Assembly: GCA_016717325.1 (NCBI GenBank)
Contig: JADKFV010000026.1
Location: 35,714-99,713, forward strand
Length of the DNA stretch: 64,000 nucleotides
Reading direction: 5' to 3'
From: Bacteroidota bacterium
Lineage (GTDB): Bacteria; Bacteroidota; Bacteroidia; AKYH767-A; OLB10
In this document: positions 10,149-20,255 of the stretch, piece after piece
Position numbering within the stretch: the stretch's first letter is position 1
Layout of the letters: every line of letters begins with the position of its first letter
Position numbers and translations under genes: made by a program
The notes under the pieces: generated by a model
The model's input: the letters and a program-made list of their open reading frames with translations, nothing else
The model's database searches: none
What the model was told of the DNA's origin: nothing

Positions 10149-10354
10149 AATTGCATTTAGCTGTTAAGAAATTAGAAGAAGGAAATTATTTAATAAAATG
10201 TAGCGGTAGTGTTGTATTTTGCTCAATGATAATGCCAAGTATTTTCTCTGTTCTATCAAATGAGAAAGCAAAATTTCAACCTTCAATTGATAGTAATTTT
10301 ATTTATAATATAAGTAGATAGATTTTCGAATGGAAATATTACGTACTTAAATAA

Positions 10355-10405
10355 TACCGAACAACTTCAACAAAGTGTTTTTCCAAAACCTAAGTTGTTT
10401 CGGTA
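10355..10405. repeat. 51-bp dispersed element with inverted ends, copy 1
   Basis: Starts TACCGAACAACTT and ends AAGTTGTTTCGGTA, nearly perfect inverted ends. A second 51-bp copy with the same ends and the same inner TCCAAAACC is at 59422-59472, and a degraded partial copy lies near 62612-62673. The stretch 10149-10526 otherwise holds only upstream leader sequence of the large secreted gene and the gldJ terminator. Confidence 0.65.
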
Positions 10406-10471
10406 AATTGATGCGCATGATTCAACGATTTGAAGATTAATTTCAATCATTTGAGTTATAAAAATAAAAGA

Positions 10472-10510
10472 CGAAAAAAAACCCTGTATCATAACAATAC
10501 AGGGCTTTTT
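10472..10510 (-). terminator. Intrinsic terminator of gldJ
   Basis: Perfect 8-bp stem CCCTGTAT (10482-10489) and ATACAGGG (10497-10504) with a 7-base loop, followed on the minus strand by eight T (10474-10481), about 20 bases past the gldJ stop. Confidence 0.8.
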
Positions 10511-10526
10511 ACGAAATATATTCGCA

Positions 10527-11981
10527 TTAGTGAGCGCGAGTTGTTTTGTCGGCTTGCCCCAAACCTGATGGGCTGCCAACTCTTATCATTGCACAACGGA
10601 AACCTATGAAATCATTCGATAAGGATTCATCCAAATATCTTCTGGTACCAGGTGCCATCCAGTATGCACGGTCTTTCAACGAACCGCCTTTGTATACACG
10701 TACACGGTCGTTTATTAATGATACGTTTTCATCATAACGTATGTGTTCTGTTTCTTCACCATCAACATAACCTTTGTTATCGGCTTTCTTATAGTTTCTG
10801 CGGGTAATGGCTTCGGCTTCGGTTACATCACGATATTTCACGCGGCCTAAACTGTCTTTTTCATCTATGTTTCCATCGGCATCGGTTACAAAAGTTTGAA
10901 ACACATTACCACGGAAAGGATTAAAGTCGCTTACGTCCTCATGCGATAATGGGCGATAGATATCACCAACCCATTCGCAAACATTGCCGGCCATATTGTA
11001 TAAACCATAATCGTTTGGCAAGTAAGATATTACTTCGGCAGGTATGTCGGCATTGTCATTCAACTTGCCGGCAACCCCCATATTATCACCTCGTCCACGC
11101 TTAAAGTTGGCAAGCATTTCGCCTTTATATTTTTCTTCGGAGTTACGCACATAATGGCCATTCCATGGATATGTTTTGCGGTCTCCTATTCTTTCATCCT
11201 TAGTATTTCCAATCAATCCAAACGATGCATATTCCCACTCAGCTTCAGTAGGTAGGCGATAGCGAGGCAATAATATTCCATCTTCCATTTTTACTTTACG
11301 TGTATCGCCATTTGGGCTAAGGTCTTGAAGTGGGCTTTTTACCAAGCCTTCGTATTGGCCTGCTAAGTATGCATCGGTATTAAAGTTGTCCTCATTTACC
11401 TGTGCAGGGTTTTCGCGCAATATTCCTTCGCGTATAAGAATTCGTTCATTTACTCTGTCGGTACGCCAGGCACAATAATCTGTGGCTTGCAACCAACTGA
11501 TACCTACTACAGGATAATATTGGTAGGCCGGATGACGAAGATAATACTCTACAAAAGGCTCGTTGAATGCTAAACGATCGCGCCATACCAATGTGTCGGG
11601 AAGGGCTTTTTTGTAAACCTCAGGATAATCGGTACCAAACACACGCGATGTCCAATACAAATATTCAAGATAATGAACATTGGCCACCTCCGATTCATCC
11701 ATATAGAATGAATGTACTGTAACCCTGCGGGGCATATTGTCCCAATCCATGGTCATATCTTGTTCTGAGCGGCCCATAGTAAATGTGCCACCTTCAATCA
11801 GCACCAAACCGGGACCAGTTTCCTGCTCTACATAATTTACTACTTCGAACCCCCCGTTTTTGGTGTCGTTGTAATTCCATCCGGTACTGGACGAAACCTC
11901 CTGTTTACAGGAATTCATCACTAACATAACAGCTAATGCCGAAAATGAAAGTTTAAAAATCGATTTTTTTCTTAGATTCAT
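10527..11981 (-). CDS. gldJ: Gliding motility / T9SS lipoprotein GldJ
   Basis: Outer-membrane-associated lipoprotein of the T9SS and gliding apparatus. Residues 1-25 form a lipoprotein signal with the lipobox ending at Cys25 (MNSC). The rest is a formylglycine-generating-enzyme/sulfatase-modifying-factor fold as in GldJ and GldK: GLVLIEGGTFTMGRSEQD, WLQATDYCAWRT, YRLPTEAEWEYA, YNMAGNVCEWVGD, and the terminal FIGFRCAMI. Early motif TGWNYNDTKNGGFEV favours GldJ over GldK. Length 484 is in the normal range. It has its own terminator and sits downstream of porP on the same strand, 81 bases after it, with porU diverging from porP, which is a coherent T9SS locus. The catalytic cysteines of true FGE are not expected in this family. 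Confidence 0.92.
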   Translation of the reverse strand: MNLRKKSIFKLSFSALAVMLVMNSCKQEVSSSTGWNYNDTKNGGFEVVNYVEQETGPGLVLIEGGTFTMGRSEQDMTMDWDNMPRRVTVHSFYMDESEVANVHYLEYLYWTSRVFGTDYPEVYKKALPDTLVWRDRLAFNEPFVEYYLRHPAYQYYPVVGISWLQATDYCAWRTDRVNERILIREGILRENPAQVNEDNFNTDAYLAGQYEGLVKSPLQDLSPNGDTRKVKMEDGILLPRYRLPTEAEWEYASFGLIGNTKDERIGDRKTYPWNGHYVRNSEEKYKGEMLANFKRGRGDNMGVAGKLNDNADIPAEVISYLPNDYGLYNMAGNVCEWVGDIYRPLSHEDVSDFNPFRGNVFQTFVTDADGNIDEKDSLGRVKYRDVTEAEAITRRNYKKADNKGYVDGEETEHIRYDENVSLINDRVRVYKGGSLKDRAYWMAPGTRRYLDESLSNDFIGFRCAMIRVGSPSGLGQADKTTRAH

Positions 11982-12062
11982 TATGAATATTAATTAATGA
12001 ATAGATAACGAAACGCAATAATATGGAAAATAATTAACCCCAGCAAATTTAACAATGTATAA

Positions 12063-13052
12063 CTAAAATGTAGGGCAACTTATTGTACGGAAACGCTTCT
12101 TTTTTGGGCGGCAATAAAACTGAATGCCCACGCTCACCTCGTGCGAGCCACCGCTGGCATTACTCAATTTCGAAATGGTAACGTCATAACTATAGCCCAC
12201 TTTAAACATTCCTTTTTGTAGACCAACCAATGCCATAACAGCATCGCTTGTTACTTCTTTGCCAAAGCTGCCACGATACCACAATCCACCTACAAATGGC
12301 GATTTGAGGAAATACATCCCCACATTTAATTGATTGAATGAGCGCTGTTGCTGGTACAATAAATTAGGTGAAAGGTAGGTGCCATCGTCTTTATCGCGGC
12401 CATAGGTAGAACTGCCAGCAATAGGCAGCATCAAACCAACATGTGCTGTAACTTTCATTGGCAACGCACTTGCTCCATTTACTATAAAGGCTTCATCGGG
12501 TTGGGTAAGGTGATGCACAGCAAGTCCGCCATAAAATTTTTCGCTATAGCCCAGTATCCCTGCCGAAAAATCGGCAAACCCTTTCGATTCATTGGGTCTT
12601 ACTTCCTGGGTTTCGTATACAAATCCGTATCGGGGATCAATCATATCACCAAAAGTAAGTTTGTCCCAGTTTATTCTTTTTTGCATGTAAGTTGCTTGTA
12701 AGGCAGCTTTTATCGAAAACTTGCGACTCAGGTTTGCCTGGTACGAATACATAAAACTGGCAGAGGTTGTATTGATGGTGCCTTCACCAGCATCGTCTTT
12801 CAATAAAATAAGCCCTATTCCGCCAGATAAAACATCGAAGTGCTGATCGTAAGAAGCTGCATAAGTTACAAATGCGCGATTGAGAGCCGGCCATTGATTG
12901 CGGTAGTTAAGCATTACACGAGGGCAACGCGCTGTGCCGGCAAATGCCGGATTGAGGTAAAGGGGCGATGCATAAAATTGTGTAAACTGGGGATCCTGAC
13001 CATAAGATACCATGCTCACTAACATTAACACGAAAATGATATATTTCTTCAT
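12063..13052 (-). CDS. PorP/SprF-family T9SS outer-membrane protein
   Basis: A 329-residue beta-barrel protein of the PorP/SprF family, which in Bacteroidota accompanies T9SS core or the export of large adhesins such as SprB. The start at 13052 (MKKYIIFVLMLVSMVSYGQ) gives a typical signal peptide; the open frame upstream to 13148 adds 32 residues without support. The mature protein begins with QDPQFTQFYASPLYLNPAFAGT, the family hallmark, and shows repeated GGL, YSEKFYGGLAVHHL and GVQFYC strand motifs. It is divergent from porU and followed by gldJ. Whether it is the core PorP or one of the SprF-like paralogues cannot be decided from one copy. Confidence 0.9.
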   Translation of the reverse strand: MKKYIIFVLMLVSMVSYGQDPQFTQFYASPLYLNPAFAGTARCPRVMLNYRNQWPALNRAFVTYAASYDQHFDVLSGGIGLILLKDDAGEGTINTTSASFMYSYQANLSRKFSIKAALQATYMQKRINWDKLTFGDMIDPRYGFVYETQEVRPNESKGFADFSAGILGYSEKFYGGLAVHHLTQPDEAFIVNGASALPMKVTAHVGLMLPIAGSSTYGRDKDDGTYLSPNLLYQQQRSFNQLNVGMYFLKSPFVGGLWYRGSFGKEVTSDAVMALVGLQKGMFKVGYSYDVTISKLSNASGGSHEVSVGIQFYCRPKKKRFRTISCPTF

Positions 13053-13430
13053 ACTTTTCTTTGACAGCCCAAATATAAAATTATTTAATTTAAATCTGCA
13101 AATATTAATTAACACTTTCATTTCTAAACAGTTCAAATATATGCTCAAACCATTTACTGTAACGGTATATGCGCATTTTTTATTTTTGCAATAAAAATAT
13201 TTTTTTTTGAAAAAAGTAGGCCGTTACAACTTGTAAAACCATTTGCCTTCTTTGTGTCAATTTATTTTGCTTTGTTTGTCACATCTTGTTAATCTTATAA
13301 ACCAAACGGAATTTTATCTGTTCTTTGTAGTAACAAATGCGTTAATTTGTCTAAAGATAATTTCAGATAACAATTTTGTTTTACAGGCAGCGTTAAATAT
13401 GCCATTCATCATTTATAAACTATTATCAGC
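13053..13430. other. Divergent intergenic region between porP and porU
   Basis: About 380 bases with no supported gene. It carries the start regions for porP on the minus strand and porU on the plus strand. A possible porU promoter is TTTG at 13324-13327 with TAATTTG at 13343-13349, but its spacing of 15 is short. I see no ribosome-binding-site-like purine stretch before either ATG. Confidence 0.5.
13134..13141 (-). promoter_or_regulatory. Likely -7 box of porP (TATATTTG)
   Basis: On the minus strand TATATTTG is an exact match to the Bacteroidota -7 consensus, about 82 bases before the porP ATG. The -33 side is weak (GTTA about 18 bases upstream), so the call rests on the -7 box. Confidence 0.4.
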
Positions 13431-16400
13431 ATGAAAATAAAGTTTCTCTTCGGTTGGTTTCTTACTTTTTTTGGTCTGCTTTTGTTTTGTGCAACATCAT
13501 TATTTTCACAAAACAATTCGGCACAAAGAAACATTGTATGGCAAAAACTAATTGAGCAAAATATTGAAGGTACGGTTGTAAAATTTTTACAATTCAATAA
13601 TTCGGAACTTGATGCTTCGCAGCAATATATGCCATATTATGTGGAGCGGTTCGAAAACGTAAATGCCAATATTGAATATGCTATATCAAATCCGCAGTTT
13701 GCCGAATTTGAATTTCCTGACTTGATTTTCGAAAAACAACTATTGAGTAGTGATATTAAAGTAAATACTATTATTTCATACAACAGAAAACAACCGGTGG
13801 CCAGAATAAAATTTATTCCGTTACGCATAAATTCATCCACAGGGAAAATTGAAAAATTGGTAAGTTTTAATATTGTTACCAATCAAACAAATTTAAGAAA
13901 AAACAATAGCAATAATGCCATAGCAAAATTTGCAAACCAATCGGTATTGGCCAGTGGCGAATGGTTTACTGTTTCGGTGGCAAGTGACGGTGTTTATAAA
14001 ATTACTTACGATTTTTTAAAACGGAAACTGAAAATAAATCCTGAAGACCTTATCACTGCAAACATAAAAATATTCAGCAATGGCGGAGGTATGTTGCCCT
14101 TTGCCAATAGCGTACCTCGCCCCGATGATTTGCAGGAAATAGCTATAAAAGCTCAAGGCCTGGACGATGGAAAGTTTGATAAAAATGATTTTATAGCTTT
14201 TTATGGACAAGGCCCTGTGAAATGGAAATTGAATACAGCTGACAATCGTTTTCACCATCAATTGAATTTATACAGCGACAGTACATTTTATTTTATAAAT
14301 ATTGACGGTGCAGCAGGGAAAAGAATTTTACCTCAAGCAGGTTCATCTTTATCGCCAAGCAATACAGCCACCACATTTGACGATTATCAGTTTTATGAAG
14401 ACGAGCGTCAGAATTTTATAAAATCGGGGCGCGAGTGGTTTGGAAAACAGTTTGACGTTGATCCCGATCAAAGTTTCAAGTTTAATTTTCCACATCTTAC
14501 TAAAACGGTACCTGTATACGTACAAAGCGAATTTGCAGGCCGGACATTTAACACAAATGTTTTTTTCGATTTAAGTTACAACGGTACACCTATCAATAAG
14601 TTGAAAGTAACATCATTCTTTTCAAATTACCTGAGCGACTTTTGCGCATTGGCATCATCCATACAAGGCAATAGCATTTCGAAAACTTTTAATGCCACTA
14701 CAGATGATGTTGCTATAGATGTAAAGTTTACACGCACCAGTTCAAATGCAAATGGATGGCTCAATTATATTGAAATGAATGCCACACGCGATTTAATTTT
14801 TACCGGCTCGCAAATGTTTTTTCGCAACAAAGAAAGCGCTGGAGCCGGTAAAGTCACTAATTTTATTATTACTACTTCATCGTCAAATAATATTCGCTTG
14901 TGGGATGTTACATCACACGACAATGTTTTCGAACAACAGTTTAACTCAAATGGAGGCAATATTAATTTTGTGGTAGCTACCGATAGTTTACGCGAGTACG
15001 TTTTGTTCAGCGAAAGCGAATACAAAGAGCCACTCTTTGGAAGAAAAGTAGAAAACCAAAATATCCATGCCGAAGCTATTCCAAAAATGGTGATAGTAAC
15101 GCATCCACAATTTATAGATGAAGCCGAACAGTTGGCAAAATTCCATCGCGATAATGATGGCTTATCAACCTTGGTAGTTACAACCGAACAAGTGTATAAT
15201 GAATTTTCATCGGGAGCACCGGATGTAAGCGCCATACGCGATATGATGCGGATGTTTTACAAAAAATCTATAGGCCCTCAGGATATGCCAAAATATTTGT
15301 TGCTAATTGGTGATGGCTCATACGATAATAAAAACCGCGAATACTCTACCAATAATTTAATACTCACATGGCAATCGGCCAGCGGATGTTCGTTCACAGG
15401 TTCGTATGTAACCGATGATTTTTTTGGTTTGCTCGATGACGATGAAGGCAATGTAAATAGTGGTGAAGAAGTAGATATTGGCATTGGACGTTTTCCTGTT
15501 TTTACAAATGAACAAGCACAAGTTTGTGTTGATAAAGTGATAAATTATTCCACAGAACCGGGTTACATAGTTGAAGAAGCATCTTGCAATAATGGTGTAA
15601 GAAGCCCTCTTGGCGATTGGCGCAATACCATATGCTATGTTGGCGATGACGAAGATTCAAACACTCATTTGCAGCACAATGAAATTATGGTTTCCATTAG
15701 CCAACAACTGGCCAATGAATTTACTGTCGATAAGATTTACTTCGATGCATTTCAGCAAATAAGTACTCCCGGAGGCAAGCGCTACCCAAGCGTGAAAGAT
15801 GCTATTACTAAAAGAGTAGAACGTGGTTCACTTTTGATAAACTATGCCGGACATGGAGGCGAAACCGGTTGGAGCGAAGAACGGGTTTTAGAAGTATCGG
15901 ATGTACGGGGTTGGAAAAATGCCAATCGTCTTCCCATATTCGTAACAGCCACTTGCGAGTTCAGTCGTTTCGATGATCCGGGGCGTACTTCGGCCGGTGA
16001 ACTAATTTTAATAAACAGCGAAAATGGCGGCATTGGGTTGTTCACTACTACGCGTGTTGCGTATACAAATACAAACTTAGATTTGAATAAAAATCTTATT
16101 CAAAGTTTTTTCAATTTTACGAATGGAAAGCCAAGGTTAGGTGATATAATGCGTTACACCAAAGCGCTTTCGGCACAGGATCAAAATCGTAATTTTTGTT
16201 TGCTTGGCGACCCGGCCGTTGTACCTGCTTTCCCCGAATATAAATTATCAGTTACTCAAATAAACGATCAACCTGCCGCCCTGTTTAATGATACGCTCAA
16301 GGCTTTGAGCAATGTGAAAATTAAGGGAGTAATAAAAGATGCCTCCAATAATATTATAACAAATTACAAAGGTGTGGTGTATCCAACTATTTATGACAAG

Positions 16401-17315
16401 ACACAAAAAATAACAACATTATCTAATGATCCTGCATCGCCTGCTACACAATTTTTGTTGCGTAAGAATGTATTGTATAAAGGTAAAGCAGAAATAAAAA
16501 ATGGCGAATTTGAATTTACTTTCATGGTACCCAAAGATATTGATTATACTGTGGGACTTGGCCGTATCAGTTTGTATGCGCAAGATGGCAAAACAGATGC
16601 AATGGGAGTGTATGACAGTGCAAAAATAGGGGCCATTAATCCATCGCCACCATCCGATAGTAAAGGCCCATCGGTAGAGTTGTTTATGAATAACGAAAAC
16701 TTTAATATGGGCGGAACTACCGATGCCAACCCACGTATATATGCAGTGTTAAACGATGAATATGGTATCAATACTGTCGGCAACGGTATTGGCCACGATA
16801 TTACAGCAACCCTTGATAATCAAACGCAGAATATATTTACGCTTAACGATTATTATCAGGGTGACTTGAACAATTCGGCAAGTGGTAAAGTAATTTATCC
16901 TTTGTACAATATTGCAAACGGTAACCACACGCTTACTTTTAAAGTGTGGGATATATTTAATAATTCGAGTGAAGCTAAAACGGAATTTGTAGTAGCATCA
17001 GACGCCAACATTGCACTCAATCATGTGCTCAATTATCCCAACCCGTTTACCACCAACACACGTTTTATGTTCGATCACAATCAAGCATGCAATACACTGC
17101 TTGTCGAAATAAAAGTGTTTACCGTTTCGGGCAAAGTAGTGAAGCAATTTAATCAAATAATAAATTGCGAAGGTTATCACGAAGGTATACAATGGGATGG
17201 CCGCGATGACTTTGGCGACCGCCTCGGACGAGGAGTGTACTTATACAAAGTGAAAATATCGGATGTGGATGGCAAGAGTGCAGAGAAAATTGAGAAGCTT
17301 GTTTTGCTGAGATAA
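13431..17315 (+). CDS. porU: T9SS sortase PorU (gingipain-type C25 cysteine protease)
   Basis: Cell-surface sortase of the T9SS that cleaves C-terminal sorting domains from cargo and attaches it to anionic LPS. The 1294 residues begin with a signal peptide (ends TSLFSQ). The central C25 peptidase domain has the catalytic pair His808 in INYAGHGGETGW and Cys842 in VTATCEFSRFDDP, preceded by YLLLIGDGSYDN. The C-terminal part carries immunoglobulin-like and FlgD-like folds (LNYPNPFTTNT, WDGRDDFGDRLGRGVYLYKV), as known for PorU. Length and architecture are normal. It diverges from porP. PorU and PorV genes are usually adjacent, but here the porV gene lies about 46 kb away at the right edge. Confidence 0.95.
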   Translation: MKIKFLFGWFLTFFGLLLFCATSLFSQNNSAQRNIVWQKLIEQNIEGTVVKFLQFNNSELDASQQYMPYYVERFENVNANIEYAISNPQFAEFEFPDLIFEKQLLSSDIKVNTIISYNRKQPVARIKFIPLRINSSTGKIEKLVSFNIVTNQTNLRKNNSNNAIAKFANQSVLASGEWFTVSVASDGVYKITYDFLKRKLKINPEDLITANIKIFSNGGGMLPFANSVPRPDDLQEIAIKAQGLDDGKFDKNDFIAFYGQGPVKWKLNTADNRFHHQLNLYSDSTFYFINIDGAAGKRILPQAGSSLSPSNTATTFDDYQFYEDERQNFIKSGREWFGKQFDVDPDQSFKFNFPHLTKTVPVYVQSEFAGRTFNTNVFFDLSYNGTPINKLKVTSFFSNYLSDFCALASSIQGNSISKTFNATTDDVAIDVKFTRTSSNANGWLNYIEMNATRDLIFTGSQMFFRNKESAGAGKVTNFIITTSSSNNIRLWDVTSHDNVFEQQFNSNGGNINFVVATDSLREYVLFSESEYKEPLFGRKVENQNIHAEAIPKMVIVTHPQFIDEAEQLAKFHRDNDGLSTLVVTTEQVYNEFSSGAPDVSAIRDMMRMFYKKSIGPQDMPKYLLLIGDGSYDNKNREYSTNNLILTWQSASGCSFTGSYVTDDFFGLLDDDEGNVNSGEEVDIGIGRFPVFTNEQAQVCVDKVINYSTEPGYIVEEASCNNGVRSPLGDWRNTICYVGDDEDSNTHLQHNEIMVSISQQLANEFTVDKIYFDAFQQISTPGGKRYPSVKDAITKRVERGSLLINYAGHGGETGWSEERVLEVSDVRGWKNANRLPIFVTATCEFSRFDDPGRTSAGELILINSENGGIGLFTTTRVAYTNTNLDLNKNLIQSFFNFTNGKPRLGDIMRYTKALSAQDQNRNFCLLGDPAVVPAFPEYKLSVTQINDQPAALFNDTLKALSNVKIKGVIKDASNNIITNYKGVVYPTIYDKTQKITTLSNDPASPATQFLLRKNVLYKGKAEIKNGEFEFTFMVPKDIDYTVGLGRISLYAQDGKTDAMGVYDSAKIGAINPSPPSDSKGPSVELFMNNENFNMGGTTDANPRIYAVLNDEYGINTVGNGIGHDITATLDNQTQNIFTLNDYYQGDLNNSASGKVIYPLYNIANGNHTLTFKVWDIFNNSSEAKTEFVVASDANIALNHVLNYPNPFTTNTRFMFDHNQACNTLLVEIKVFTVSGKVVKQFNQIINCEGYHEGIQWDGRDDFGDRLGRGVYLYKVKISDVDGKSAEKIEKLVLLR

Positions 17316-17478
17316 TCAGAGGATGGAATTAAGAATTGAAAATTAGAAATTAAGAATCGCTATCCATTAAAGCTATCTCTTTGTACGCAATGTCTGATAC
17401 TCTAACACTAAATTCAATTTCAGAGTCAACATTTTTTATTGGCATGAGCGATTCTGAAACTTGCTTTCGCAAGCGGAT

Positions 17479-19221
17479 TTATTTTCCAACCAAAATCTTA
17501 CTCCTATAAATTTTATTGTTTGTTTCAATCGATAAAATATAAGTGCCTGCTTGGTTTGGCATTTGCAGTTTTAGACTTTTCGTGTTTGAAGTATTTTCAA
17601 TTTTGCTCACCTCACGTCCTATACCATCATAGAGTTTAACAACAAAAATTTGCGACATTGAATTTTCGCAATTTATAGATATTGTATTTTCATTTTGGTT
17701 AACCAGTACTTGAATATTTCCGTCTAAATTTTCGTTCATACCCACATTAGAATTATAGATTGAGGACGAAACATCACAACCAATAGAATCGACCACCACT
17801 ACATAATATTGTCCGGCAATAGATGGTACGAAAAAATAATTGGTGCCAAGAATGGTTGTAGGATTATTTACATTGTACCAAGCATAAGTTACATTGGTGG
17901 CATTGCAAATAAGTGAATCGCCCGATTGCGAAATGGTAGGTGGTGATGGTGTAACCACTTCCGTTATAAAGGAAGGAAATAAGGCAGTATCGCACCCAAA
18001 AGAATTACAAGCTATTAATTGCACATCGAACGAACCATAGTTATTGTAACAAATTCCCGTAGGATTTTGATCGGTAGAAGTGGAAGGTGAGGCACCGGTA
18101 AAAGTCCATAGCCATGACGATGGGCCATTGGTAGAAAGGTCGAAAAAGTCGATGCACTGCTTTTCGCAAAAGCTCGTATCGCTTGCTGCAAGGTTTGCAA
18201 CCGTAGTACTGCAAGGTTGCACAAGTACACTTATGCTATCGGTGCCGGCACAACCTGCCAGCGTTGTAACTGTAACAGTATACGTACCGGTAGTATTTAC
18301 ATTAATGAAAAAATTTGTTGAACCATTTTGCCATATATATGTTCCTACATTGGTGCATTGTAGTATTATAGTTTGCCCGCTGCAAATAGTAGTATCGTTA
18401 CCAATATTTACTACAGGCGAGGGATTGATGTTCACTTTGTATGTAGCTGTATCGCTATAAGGCGCAAAATTAAAAACACGAATAAGCTGCACGTTATATA
18501 AGCCGGGCGCAGTAAATAAATGACTAACAGAGGCATCGAAGGCATTGTTAAGTGGCCCTGATGATGGGTCATCGAAACTCCATTGAAAAGCCACAAACCC
18601 CAATGAATCGGCCATGGTAAATTTTGTAACATCGCTAAAGCAAGTATCTTCTATAACTATACATGAAGTAGTAACACTTACATCATCTAAAAAATTGCCA
18701 ACAGTAGGATTACCGCCTGCAGCATATACCGAGTTGAACCGCAAGCTAAAATTGGTACCAACATTCGGCAAAGCATAATTAAGTGTGTAGTAGCCCCATG
18801 CAGAACTGTCATCGCCAAAAGTTCCCAAAGTTACATATGGCCCACCAACAGGACCAACCGAAACACTCAATGAATCGAGACCCCACCGACCGCGATGTGC
18901 AAAGGCGATATTAATTAACGACCCGGGATTTGCTGTAATGTTTTGATATAAAGTGGAAACAAACTGCGCGTTGAGTTCTACAAATTGTTGGCCACTGTAT
19001 GAAGGCACATTCTGAAAACCGGTACCCCAAACTTCGAATATTCCATTTGAGGCCGTAGTTTTCCAACATGGCATTTCTGTACTATCAATCAATATTAAAT
19101 TGGGGCCGGGCACCACGATTGAATCTTCGAAATCGCCATTGCAAATACTGTTGCAATTTTGTGCTTCGGTTGTTTGTGACACAGTAATCAGTAGAAGGAA
19201 CAAGAATAAATATTTTGTCAT
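17479..19221 (-). CDS. Secreted PKD-domain protein with T9SS sorting domain
   Basis: A 580-residue secreted protein with signal peptide ending TTEAQ. The N-terminal 190 residues form a jelly-roll like module opening with NGDFEDS and closing NFLDDVSVTTSC, resembling carbohydrate-binding folds. Then come a PKD domain (FQWSFDDPSSGP to GLYNVQLIRVF), an Ig-like SprB-like segment (GNDTTICSGQTI to GTYTVTVTTLAGC), a second PKD domain (WLWTFTGASPSTS to FDVQLIACNSFGCD), another Ig-like segment, and a type-A sorting domain ending IYRSKILVGK. No catalytic motif. Probably a surface adhesin or binding protein. It converges on porU with a 163-base gap that contains only a small hairpin (CTTGC/GCAAG near 17460-17474). 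Confidence 0.85.
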   Translation of the reverse strand: MTKYLFLFLLLITVSQTTEAQNCNSICNGDFEDSIVVPGPNLILIDSTEMPCWKTTASNGIFEVWGTGFQNVPSYSGQQFVELNAQFVSTLYQNITANPGSLINIAFAHRGRWGLDSLSVSVGPVGGPYVTLGTFGDDSSAWGYYTLNYALPNVGTNFSLRFNSVYAAGGNPTVGNFLDDVSVTTSCIVIEDTCFSDVTKFTMADSLGFVAFQWSFDDPSSGPLNNAFDASVSHLFTAPGLYNVQLIRVFNFAPYSDTATYKVNINPSPVVNIGNDTTICSGQTIILQCTNVGTYIWQNGSTNFFINVNTTGTYTVTVTTLAGCAGTDSISVLVQPCSTTVANLAASDTSFCEKQCIDFFDLSTNGPSSWLWTFTGASPSTSTDQNPTGICYNNYGSFDVQLIACNSFGCDTALFPSFITEVVTPSPPTISQSGDSLICNATNVTYAWYNVNNPTTILGTNYFFVPSIAGQYYVVVVDSIGCDVSSSIYNSNVGMNENLDGNIQVLVNQNENTISINCENSMSQIFVVKLYDGIGREVSKIENTSNTKSLKLQMPNQAGTYILSIETNNKIYRSKILVGK

Positions 19222-19414
19222 TTTTATGTTTGTTTATTTTTCAATTCAGATGTGATTTGGAATTCAAAATTGTGGTCAACTTTGTGCCAATTTTCGCCAA
19301 AGCTAAATAATTTTTAAACTTTCACCTTGTGATAAATTGCAAAACATTCAGGTATAATGAGGTTTGGCATTTTACCCACATGTTTATGTAGGTATCACGA
19401 ATAGAATACTAATT

Positions 19415-19422
19415 TATCTTTG
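19415..19422 (+). promoter_or_regulatory. Possible -7 box TATCTTTG of the LuxR-type regulator gene
   Basis: Exact match to TAnnTTTG, 90 bases before the ATG at 19512. The best upstream TTTA is 28 bases away, longer than the usual spacing, so support is partial. Confidence 0.3.
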
Positions 19423-19511
19423 TTGCATGCAGAATGGTTTTTCGAGTTTCAGAATTTGGTTTGCAAATATTTTTTTCAGTTAAAGAGTTTAAATTAAATG
19501 ATTTATAAATT

Positions 19512-20147
19512 ATGATAAGGTTATTGGTTTTTGAAGACAATTCGGATTTTGCAGAAAGCCTTGTAGAGTTGATCGAATCGGTAGATGGCATTGAAGTGTT
19601 GGAGGTTTACAGCAATGCCAAAAACATAGTTAAGCACGTTGCCTATCACCGTCCCGATTTAGTATTAATGGACATTGATATGCCTATTGAGAACGGTTTA
19701 CAAGGTCTGCGCAATTTGCGTGCTGCCGGTGATCAAACTATTGTGCTTATGCTTACGGTGTTTGACGATAACGATCGCGTTTTTCAATCTGTTGCCCATG
19801 GTGCCAGCGGATACATACTCAAGCGATCTTCTCCCGAAAAAATAATCGAAGGTATTCGCGAAGCATTTGATGGCGGTGCACCCATGACACCATCGATAGC
19901 CAAGCAGGTATTAAAATTGTTTTCACAGCCGTTTCAAAAATCGGATCAATTACAAACGCTTACACAACGCGAAAATCAAGTGCTGTCTTTTTTGGTGCGT
20001 GGCTATAGTTATAAAATGGCATCGAGCGAAATGGATGTCAGCCTCGAAACATTTCGTTACCACATAAAAAATATTTATGTCAAATTGCATGTAAATTCGA
20101 AAAGCGAAGCAGTGGCAAAAGCTATTCAAAATAGAGTGTGGGAATAG
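19512..20147 (+). CDS. NarL/LuxR-family response regulator
   Basis: A 211-residue regulator. The receiver domain has the acidic start FEDNSDF, phospho-acceptor Asp54 in VLMDIDMP, a Thr in LMLTVF and Lys in YILKRSSP. The C-terminal 65 residues form a LuxR-type helix-turn-helix (LTQRENQVLSFLVRG, YHIKNIYVKLHVNSKSEAV). No histidine kinase is adjacent, so it is an orphan regulator in this window. The likely partner is a membrane-linked HisKA_3 kinase elsewhere. The gene is convergent with the sucB-sucA operon; the 108 bases between them contain no clear terminator. Confidence 0.95.
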   Translation: MIRLLVFEDNSDFAESLVELIESVDGIEVLEVYSNAKNIVKHVAYHRPDLVLMDIDMPIENGLQGLRNLRAAGDQTIVLMLTVFDDNDRVFQSVAHGASGYILKRSSPEKIIEGIREAFDGGAPMTPSIAKQVLKLFSQPFQKSDQLQTLTQRENQVLSFLVRGYSYKMASSEMDVSLETFRYHIKNIYVKLHVNSKSEAVAKAIQNRVWE

Positions 20148-20255
20148 CTTGTTTTGATTTCAATGGTTCAAAAAGCATTTAGTATTTTTAACAAAGTCAA
20201 CAATACCATTTTGTATTTTCTCACCCTTATCGCAAAAAAAGTAAACGCAATAATT

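Noticed and set aside
10367..10579. Minus-strand frame of 70 residues overlapping the end of gldJ
   Set aside because: It is out of frame with gldJ and crosses its terminator and the 51-bp repeat.
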